Below are positions 22,814 to 28,652 of a stretch of 28,652 bases of DNA, in pieces. A program made the position numbers and the translations under genes. The notes under the pieces were generated by a model, which saw only the letters and a program-made list of their open reading frames with translations, ran no database searches and was not told where the DNA came from. The stretch covers positions 1 to 28,652 of the forward strand of contig DATFDL010000608.1 in assembly GCA_035252155.1 (NCBI GenBank), written 5' to 3'. Source of the stretch: JAICLL01 sp035252155. Lineage in GTDB: Bacteria > Planctomycetota > Planctomycetia > Pirellulales > JAICIG01. Position 1 is the stretch's first letter; each line of letters opens with the position of its first letter.

Positions 22814-23659
22814 ATGGCTTATTTAACACGTCGACGTTTCTTGGCATCTACCGCCGCGGGTGCGGCGATTTCATTCGCTCGTTGGCCACGCGCACGCGCC
22901 GCCGACGACTCGACGCCGGGCAAATACATCTTGGGCTTGCAAAGCTACTCGCTCCGCAAGTTTCCCGTGGATAAAGCCATCCACCATACCCAGGAGCTGG
23001 GCCTGCACACCATCGAGTTCTTTAGCGGCCACTTCGCCCTCGACAGCAGCCCGGAGCAGATTGCCGCGATGAAGGCCAAGGTGACGAAGTTCGGCATCCA
23101 GGCTCTGGGCCACGGCGTCAATGGGTTCACGAAGGACCACGAGGCGAACCGGCGGATCTTTGAATTCGCCAAGAAGGCGGGCATCCGCAACCTCTCGGCC
23201 GATCCCACCGAAGATTCGTTCGATAGCCTCGACCGGCTAGTGGACGAATACGACATTCGCATCGCCATTCACAACCACGGCCCCAAGGCCCGGTACAACA
23301 AAATCAACGACGTGCTCGACGCCATCAAGGGCCATGACAAGCGGATCGGGGCCTGCGCCGACCTGGGCCATTATATTCGCTCGGACGAGGATCCGGTGAA
23401 GGCCATCCACCTGTTCGAGGGCCGGCTCTACGGCGTTCATCTGAAAGATTTCGACGAGCCGAAGGACAACGCCAAGGGCGTGATTCTGGGCAAGGGGCAA
23501 CTCGACGTGGTGGGCGTGTTCCGGGCGCTCAACAAGGTGCGTTTTCCGGCTGACGGCTCGCTTTCGATCGAGTATGAAGAGAAGCCCGACGACCCGTTGG
23601 ACGATCTTCGCCAATGCGTGGCGATCTCGCGCGAGGCGATGAAAAAAGCGGCTCTGTAG
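22814..23659 (+). CDS. Tat-exported sugar phosphate isomerase/epimerase-like TIM-barrel protein
   Basis: 281 residues, AP-endonuclease-2/xylose-isomerase-like fold. Tat signal MAYLTRRRFLASTAAGAAIS. The barrel follows: YILGLQSYSLRKFPVDKAI, LGLHTIEFFSGHFAL, FGIQALGHGVNG, IRNLSADPTEDS, IRIAIHNHGPKA (metal-site region), IGACADLGHYIRSDEDP, LYGVHLKDFDEP and LSIEYEEKPDDP; the Asp, His and Glu residues in the last four blocks are the usual divalent-metal ligands. It probably rearranges a keto or hydroxy sugar made by the upstream oxidoreductase. The final Leu codon and TAG stop lie inside a dispersed repeat (23653-23682), which suggests the gene's end was set by a repeat insertion. Confidence 0.9.
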   Translation: MAYLTRRRFLASTAAGAAISFARWPRARAADDSTPGKYILGLQSYSLRKFPVDKAIHHTQELGLHTIEFFSGHFALDSSPEQIAAMKAKVTKFGIQALGHGVNGFTKDHEANRRIFEFAKKAGIRNLSADPTEDSFDSLDRLVDEYDIRIAIHNHGPKARYNKINDVLDAIKGHDKRIGACADLGHYIRSDEDPVKAIHLFEGRLYGVHLKDFDEPKDNAKGVILGKGQLDVVGVFRALNKVRFPADGSLSIEYEEKPDDPLDDLRQCVAISREAMKKAAL

Positions 23660-23682
23660 GAAACGGACTCCGTGCCGTTCCG
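23653..23682. repeat. Single-arm copy of the GGACTCCGTGCC repeat, overlapping a stop codon
   Basis: 30 nt identical at all but one position to 18251-18280. Similarity continues, more loosely, into what is the loop at 18281-18313 read on the other strand. The second arm is missing. The isomerase TAG stop (23657-23659) is part of the repeat. Confidence 0.8.
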
Positions 23683-23800
23683 TGTGGGGCGGCGCAAGTT
23701 CGGTGCAACGGCTTGCTCATATCGGAAAGCTAGGCCATCGTTGACGACATCGAATTCTGTGTGCGTCGCGGTGGTGTTTGGGTGGCACCTTTTTGCGTAG

Positions 23801-23820
23801 CCCAGGCATTTATGCCTGGG
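23801..23820. repeat. Perfect hairpin CCCAGGCAT-TT-ATGCCTGGG in gap 23660-23971
   Basis: Nine-bp perfect arms with a 2-nt loop, between converging genes. It is preceded by CTTTTTGCGTAG, so read on the minus strand the stem is followed by a short A/T-mixed stretch and an A run, not a classic U-tract. The remainder of the 312-nt gap contains the single-arm repeat at its left end and heptamers at its right; I see no gene. Confidence 0.75.
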
Positions 23821-23917
23821 ACAGTGAACGGATTGACGCATCTTCGTCCGGCGTCGCGTCGAGGGCCGCCGCAGTGTGGCCGGGGCATCGTTACGCTCTG
23901 ACCCAGCCACGGGTCGG

Positions 23918-23936
23918 CAATCGAAAATCCAAAATC
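23918..23936 (-). repeat. GATTTTG heptamers downstream of the BatA-like gene
   Basis: Minus strand: GATTTTG then GATTTTC then GATTG, i.e. two full units plus a partial one. It starts 35 nt after the TAG stop of the gene ending at 23972, in that gene's sense orientation, as at 5101-5128 and 13578-13609. Confidence 0.75.
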
Positions 23937-23971
23937 GACCGACGCCCATCAACGATGTGACGCGCCATCGC

Positions 23972-26194
23972 CTACGCCGATCGTCTTCCAAGCCAGCACG
24001 CTAGCGCCGGTTCGGCGAGCAAGAGGGCCAGCGCGGCCAGCAGCAGCCAGCGGTGCAACGAATCGCGGCGGGTTGTCGGCGCCACGGGTCCGCCGGGCGA
24101 AGCTTGCCATCCGAACGGCTCGAAAGGCACGCCCGGCCAAACCTCGTCGCGCAGTTCGTCGGGCGTGATTTTGGTCAGGTCGCTTTCGGCCGGATCGAGA
24201 TTGACGGCAAAGAGTTCTTCGCGCAGCAAGGGCGGGCCGAACTCGACGCGGTAAATACCGCTGCGGTCTGGCTGGCCGAACGACCAATGGTTCACGCCGC
24301 CGTCGGCCGTCAGCCGAACGGGCCGGGTCTCGCCCGAGGGCGTGGCCACCGCGACGGCGCCCTCCGAAGGGGCGGCGCGCACATCGCCGGCGAGAGTTTG
24401 ACCCACGCGCAGATTACGCTGTCCCACTTTGCCGCGCACCGCTTCGGCCACCAGCTCTTGCACGATCGGCACATAGCTAAGCCAGACCGGCAGGGCCGAC
24501 CACGAGGCGTCGGCGGCTGTCGTCACCAGTATCGACCGCCCGCGGCCGACCCGCTTTTCGACGATCGCCGGATCGCCGTTTGCGAAGGCCAGCGCCACCT
24601 GGACCGATGACTCCTTGGGCACGGAGTCCTTCGGCACTGTAGCTTTGACATATTCATAGACGGGCGTGGTCAACAGCCCGGCCCGATCGCGGCCGCGAAA
24701 CGGCGCCACGATCGGGTGCTGATAGCCCAGTGGATTGAAGAGATAGGGCTGCTCGCGTTCGGCCGGCGCGCGGTCGCCCAGCCGCGCCGGCAAAAGATTC
24801 ACTCCCTCGCCGGCGGCCAACTGCTGGTTGTAGTTGTCGGCCCGCACCTGGTCGCCCAGAAAAAAAATCAGCCCGCCGCCATCGCGAACATACGTGTTCA
24901 GCAGCCGCGCTTCGCTGGCGGTGAACTGGGCCACGTTCGCCAAAATGACGCAATCGTATTGCGCTAGATCGATCTCCAGCAGCGATCGCTCGGTGACGAC
25001 TTCGGGCAGCACCAGCGAGCGGTCGTTGGTCGGGCCCTCGGGCGCCAGCGCGACCAGCAGATAATCGGTCGCCCCCTGAAAACTGTCGCCGGCCGGCTTG
25101 CCGTTGACACACAGCACGCGCAGTTGATTGACCACCGGCAAGGCCAGCCAGCGATGGTTATCGACCGCCAGCGAATCGCCGGCCAGCCGCACCTCGACCT
25201 GGTGTTCGCCCGGCGTGTCGAAACGATACGAAAACGTGGTCGCCTGGGTTTCTCCGGCGGCGAGATCGAGGTGGTTCTCACCGGCGCCGCGGCCATCGAC
25301 GAACAGCTCGACCAGTTGGCGGCCGCGGTTCTGGCGGCCGAAATTGTGTACGTCGGCCTCGAAGGTGACTTCCCGCGCCGGCGTGACAAATGGCGCCGCG
25401 ACGCGCAGGCCGACGACCGCCTGGTTGTCGGCGTCGTCTTCGCCCAGGTCGGCCACCACCAACGTGGCCGAGGCGGCCAGCCGCTGGCTGCGCCTGCGAA
25501 ACTCGGCCAGGGAGTCGCGGCCCCGCGAGTCGGGCCGCCACGTGTTGCGAGCCAGATCGCTGAAGATGTAGATCTCTTCACGCGCCAGCCGCGCCGCTTC
25601 GTTGCGCGCGGCGGTGAGCACCTCTTCGACTTTGGCCACCGCGGCCGGCAGGTCGGCGCCCGAATCGAGCGGGCGCAAGGCCTCGATCTCGCGCAAAAAC
25701 TCTTGCCGGTCGAAGGTTGGCGTGCCCACTACCACGCGCGGCGGCGATGAGAGCAGAACGAGCGAGAACCCATCGCCCTGATGGCTCTCGCCGACGATCT
25801 GCTCGGCCATCTGTTTGGCCCGCTCGAAGCGGCTGGTGTCGGCGGCCCGGTAGGTCATCGAGTACGACACATCGACCAGAAACACCTTGTGGACTCGCTC
25901 GCCGGAAGCAATGAATTTCAGCCCGGTGTGGGCCAAGAAGGGATCGGCCAAGGCCAGCACCACCAGCACGATGAGCGAAATGCGGAGGGCCAGCAGCAGC
26001 CATTGCTCGATGCGAATCCGCCGCGAGTGTTTTCGGACGGCCGCCAGCAGGTATTGCATGGCGGCCCATTCCATCTGCCGGTGGCGGCGGCGATTGAGCA
26101 GATGAATGATCAGCGGCGCCGCCGCGGCGGCCAGCCAAGCCAGCATCGCCGGATGATTGAAAAACGCCAGCAGCAATGAGTCCGCGGAAACCAT
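23972..26194 (-). CDS. BatA-like von Willebrand A membrane protein
   Basis: 740 residues. N-terminal BatA module: helix at about 15-33 (MLAWLAAAAAPLIIHLLNRR), then RIRIEQWLLLALRISLIVLV (second TM, about 61-84). VWA domain from 103 with MIDAS motif DVSYS (Asp108, Ser110, Ser112). Then a CARDB-like beta-sandwich (VTFEADVHNFGRQNRGRQLV), a glutamine-amidotransferase-like segment (YDCVILANVAQFTASEARLL, YVRDGGGLIFFLGDQVRADN) and a final TM near 712-735. The architecture fits planctomycete BatA/DUF4159-type proteins, usually near MoxR ATPases and DUF58 proteins; neither is in the window. It may act as a periplasmic scaffold or chaperone-linked factor. Residues written VPKDSVPKES arise from a 15-nt direct repeat (near 24609-24640). 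Confidence 0.9.
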   Translation of the reverse strand: MVSADSLLLAFFNHPAMLAWLAAAAAPLIIHLLNRRRHRQMEWAAMQYLLAAVRKHSRRIRIEQWLLLALRISLIVLVVLALADPFLAHTGLKFIASGERVHKVFLVDVSYSMTYRAADTSRFERAKQMAEQIVGESHQGDGFSLVLLSSPPRVVVGTPTFDRQEFLREIEALRPLDSGADLPAAVAKVEEVLTAARNEAARLAREEIYIFSDLARNTWRPDSRGRDSLAEFRRRSQRLAASATLVVADLGEDDADNQAVVGLRVAAPFVTPAREVTFEADVHNFGRQNRGRQLVELFVDGRGAGENHLDLAAGETQATTFSYRFDTPGEHQVEVRLAGDSLAVDNHRWLALPVVNQLRVLCVNGKPAGDSFQGATDYLLVALAPEGPTNDRSLVLPEVVTERSLLEIDLAQYDCVILANVAQFTASEARLLNTYVRDGGGLIFFLGDQVRADNYNQQLAAGEGVNLLPARLGDRAPAEREQPYLFNPLGYQHPIVAPFRGRDRAGLLTTPVYEYVKATVPKDSVPKESSVQVALAFANGDPAIVEKRVGRGRSILVTTAADASWSALPVWLSYVPIVQELVAEAVRGKVGQRNLRVGQTLAGDVRAAPSEGAVAVATPSGETRPVRLTADGGVNHWSFGQPDRSGIYRVEFGPPLLREELFAVNLDPAESDLTKITPDELRDEVWPGVPFEPFGWQASPGGPVAPTTRRDSLHRWLLLAALALLLAEPALACWLGRRSA

Positions 26195-26215
26195 TCAACC
26201 AGCGTACCATGAGAT

Positions 26216-26255
26216 GGCAGGCGAGCGGGAGACGTTAGCCTCCCGCACGCCTGCC
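26216..26255. repeat. 16-bp hairpin (GCGGGAG-ACGTTAGC-CTCCCGC core)
   Basis: Arms 26216-26231 (GGCAGGCGAGCGGGAG) and 26240-26255 pair with one A-A mismatch; the loop is ACGTTAGC. It lies 22 nt upstream of the BatA-like start codon, in the gap shared with the RHS remnant, so it could shape the 5' leader of the BatA-like message. Confidence 0.8.
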
Positions 26256-26502
26256 TGGTGCGACCCAAAAAATTTAGTTGCGACAAGGCACTAGCCGCGC
26301 CTTCGGACTCAGAGGTGCGCGCCCGAAAAGCAACTGGCGTGCCTGAGCCAAGTCCGTTTGCGCAATTCCGTGTTGCTCCGTTTCTTCGCCGTGTTTGGGA
26401 CGCTAGCTACGTGTTAGTTCGCTGTTGCTCCGTATTTCGGCCGCTCCTGTCTGGACGTACAGCTTTGATACCCTCGGGCGGCGGTACAAGACCGTCGACC
26501 CC
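26256..26502. other. Non-coding stretch upstream of the RHS remnant
   Basis: No supportable gene start. TGTTGCTCCGT is repeated at 26371 and 26423. The RHS reading frame is closed by TAG at 26404-26406, and recognisable YD-repeat sequence starts near 26458 (TYSFDTLGRRYKTVD). The boundary probably marks where the missing 5' part of the RHS gene was lost or recombined. Confidence 0.5.
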
Positions 26503-28652
26503 ATGAATCACGCCCAGACGACTTCGTTCGATGCAGATGGGCGGACCACGAGCGTTTTGGATAATCTTGGCCACGGCCCGAGCTATGCCTATGGGCCCAT
26601 GGGCGAGCTGCTGACGACTACCGACAGCTTGAACGAAACGACCACCGATCAGTACGATTCGCGGTTTCGCCTGGTCCAAACGACAGACGCCAATGGCGGA
26701 GTCACGCAAATCCAGCTCGACCCGGCGGGCAACCGCGTGGGGTTGATCGATCCGGATAATAACAAGACAACCTGGGTCTTCGATGCGCTGAATCGGGAAA
26801 CTAGTGAGACGAACGCGCTCAATTTCACCCGCTCATTCTCGTATGATGCGTCATCGGACATTACCAGCGAAACGGACAGGGACGGCCGGGTCCGAGACTT
26901 CGTATTCGATAATCTACACAGACTTATCACAGAAAACTGGATGAATGGCGGCACCGTCGTCTACGCCATCAATACCAGCTACGACGCGGATAACGAAGTC
27001 ACGTCCCAAAGCAGCCCGGACAGCTCCTACGCCTTCGCGTTCGACAACCTGGGCCGCACGCTGACGGTCGATAACTCCGGAACACCCAACGTGCCCCATG
27101 TGGCCTTGACCGCGGGCTACGATTCGGCTAATGATCGCACGAGCCTGTCGGCGACGATCGGCGGCACGGCCGATTTCTTGAACAACTACACCTTCGACGC
27201 CGACCAGCGTTTGACCGACGAGACGCAGCAGGGCCAGAACGGAGGCAACGGCGTGGCGGCCAAGCAGATCGAGTTTTACTATAACGCGCTTGGCCAGTTC
27301 ACCAGCGTCGCCCGGTATGACTTTGTGGGCATGGGGCCGATGGTCGATATCGCCACGGCGGCTTACGGCTATGACGGCGGCAACCGGATGACCAGCCTGG
27401 GCTACACCGGTAACAGCGGCCAGATCAGCATCGACTCGTTCGCGTTCACGCTCGACAACGCCGACCGGATCACTGCCCGGACGTCGAGCGTCGATGGCAC
27501 GGTCAGCTACGGCTATGACACCACGAACCAAGTAACCGGTGCCACGTATTCTGGGGGCAGCGGCGAGCCGGGCAACGAGTCGTACAGCTACAGCAAGAAC
27601 GGCAACCGGACGAACACCGGCTACTCGACCGGCACGAACAACCAGCTCTTGAGCGACGGCACGTTCACGTACCAATACGATGGTGAAGGCAATCGGACGG
27701 TCCGCACCAGAATCTCGAACGATCCGGCGAACGACTACCGGACGACGTACACGTGGGACTACCGCGATAGGCTGACCGACGTCGAGTATTTTAATAATTC
27801 CGGCGTCCTGACCAAGCACGTGCACTATGTTTACGACACGCTCGATCACGAGATCGGCAAGCACGTCGACGACAGCGGCAGCGGCAGCTACGATCGAGCC
27901 GAGTGGTATGCGCTGGACGTCTCGCCCGAGGCGCCCCAGGCCAACGTGCCCAGCACGGGTTTGGCGGACCCGCTGTTGGAGTTCGACCAGAACGGCAATC
28001 TTCTATACCGCTACTTGAACGGCCCGACTCCGGCGGGCGTGGACGCGGTGCTGGGCGAAGAGGCGATCGCCACCCAGGGCCAGGCGGGCACCGAGTATTG
28101 GCCGCTTTTCGATCAGGTGAACACTCCGCACCAGGTGGTCAACAACGCCAGCACGACGGTTGACCACATCATCAGCAATGCCTTCGGCGTGGTGACCAGT
28201 GAGAGCAACACGTCGATCCACCATTGGGCTGGTTTTGAAGGCGGGCATTTCGATCCCGATACTGTTTTGACCAATGACGACCACCGCTGGTACGACCCCG
28301 TCGTTGGGCGTTGGATCAGCGAAGACCCAATCGGCTTTGGCGGCGGCGACGCGAACGTCGTGTGCTACGTTGGCAACAACCCTGTGAGCCAGGTCGATCC
28401 GGTTGGAGAGCAGTTGATCTCACGTTCCACCGCCAAAGAAACTGGGCGTCCGACCAGTACGCCTACTAATATCTACGCCAACACCGCGCATTCGTCCGGC
28501 ACTCCGCGGACATTCGGAACCTTTCTGAAGCACCTCACGCAAACCCCAATCAATCGTGGCCAGCCGCAACCCAAAATCGGTCAGCGCATTGGGAACTGGC
28601 TGTATAACGGCTCCAAACAGGTCTTAAACTTCCTAGCTAAACCGTGGCAGGT
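26503..28652 (+). CDS. RHS/YD-repeat protein, 5'-truncated, continuing past the window
   Basis: At least 716 residues in frame to the window end. The first in-frame ATG is 26503, but homology begins about 15 codons earlier and the frame is blocked at 26404, so the N-terminal part of the usual >1000-residue protein is absent. Many YD repeats are visible (SFDADGRTTSVLDNLGHGPS, TYQYDGEGNRTVRTR, TYTWDYRDRLTDVEYFNNSG, HYVYDTLDHEIGK). The RHS core ends HRWYDPVVGRWISEDPIGFG, then YVGNNPVSQVDPVG. After that the sequence changes character (LISRSTAKETGRPTSTPT ...), which is where RHS proteins carry a variable C-terminal domain, often a toxin; it is cut off here. RHS repeats normally form a shell around that tip. 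It could be an expressed orphan cassette or a pseudogene. Confidence 0.8.
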   Translation, partial: MNHAQTTSFDADGRTTSVLDNLGHGPSYAYGPMGELLTTTDSLNETTTDQYDSRFRLVQTTDANGGVTQIQLDPAGNRVGLIDPDNNKTTWVFDALNRETSETNALNFTRSFSYDASSDITSETDRDGRVRDFVFDNLHRLITENWMNGGTVVYAINTSYDADNEVTSQSSPDSSYAFAFDNLGRTLTVDNSGTPNVPHVALTAGYDSANDRTSLSATIGGTADFLNNYTFDADQRLTDETQQGQNGGNGVAAKQIEFYYNALGQFTSVARYDFVGMGPMVDIATAAYGYDGGNRMTSLGYTGNSGQISIDSFAFTLDNADRITARTSSVDGTVSYGYDTTNQVTGATYSGGSGEPGNESYSYSKNGNRTNTGYSTGTNNQLLSDGTFTYQYDGEGNRTVRTRISNDPANDYRTTYTWDYRDRLTDVEYFNNSGVLTKHVHYVYDTLDHEIGKHVDDSGSGSYDRAEWYALDVSPEAPQANVPSTGLADPLLEFDQNGNLLYRYLNGPTPAGVDAVLGEEAIATQGQAGTEYWPLFDQVNTPHQVVNNASTTVDHIISNAFGVVTSESNTSIHHWAGFEGGHFDPDTVLTNDDHRWYDPVVGRWISEDPIGFGGGDANVVCYVGNNPVSQVDPVGEQLISRSTAKETGRPTSTPTNIYANTAHSSGTPRTFGTFLKHLTQTPINRGQPQPKIGQRIGNWLYNGSKQVLNFLAKPWQ

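Noticed and set aside
24606..24650. GGACTCCGTGCC inside the BatA-like gene as another copy of the 18251 repeat
   Set aside because: Only 12 nt match. The local sequence is better explained as a 15-nt direct duplication encoding VPKDS-VPKES.
26914..27864. 316-residue minus-strand frame rich in Val, Ala and Arg opposite the RHS repeats
   Set aside because: Its apparent repetitiveness mirrors the YD repeats on the other strand; there is no independent start signal or domain.

Overview
The window looks like chromosomal DNA of a Planctomycetota member, most likely Pirellulales-like. The lineage call is inference. It rests on high GC, a DUF1559 pseudopilin-like protein, the small basic protein known from the Planctomycetes/Verrucomicrobia/Chlamydiae group, a Tat-exported Gfo/Idh/MocA oxidoreductase next to a Tat-exported TIM-barrel isomerase, a BatA-like von Willebrand A protein and an RHS gene. 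No rRNA, tRNA, CRISPR array, transposase or integrase was recognised.

Layout. 215-673: small lipoprotein (+). 862-6367 (-): a heterotetrameric sarcosine-oxidase-type operon, soxB-soxD-soxA, in which the gamma subunit (SoxG) is fused to the C-terminus of alpha. 6562-7914 (-): unrecognised protein with a long helical or coiled-coil centre. 8004-9692 (+): a DUF6263-like secreted protein, a 46-residue membrane peptide and a small secreted protein. 10007-17866 (+): a probable operon of a DUF1559 protein, two paralogous lipoproteins, a metal-binding RND adaptor and a very large CusA-type RND pump. 17999-18235 (+): PVC small basic protein. 18385-18990 (-): LexA. 19407-20276 (-): family 2 glycosyltransferase. 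20415-21360 (+): a mini-cupin overlapping a two-TM membrane protein. 21471-23659 (+): oxidoreductase and isomerase pair. 23972-26194 (-): BatA-like protein. 26503 to the window end (+): 5'-truncated RHS gene running off the edge.

Two themes stand out. First, the Cu/Ag-type RND cluster is unusual. The adaptor appears to lack the lipoyl/barrel-sandwich domain and the alpha-hairpin but carries several metal-binding modules. The pump carries about 290 extra helical residues in its second periplasmic half, including a His-rich patch. No outer-membrane factor is present. Second, the gaps hold at least seven families of structured repeats: nested palindromes, long-armed hairpins, and heptamer arrays lying just 3' of stop codons. 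One nested palindrome lies in frame inside soxA, and one repeat supplies the stop codon of the isomerase gene.

The sox enzyme should demethylate sarcosine or a related N-methyl compound, with folate as the one-carbon acceptor. The oxidoreductase and isomerase pair probably acts on a sugar or polyol outside the cytoplasm. All functional statements are homology-style inference from reading sequence; no database search was possible.
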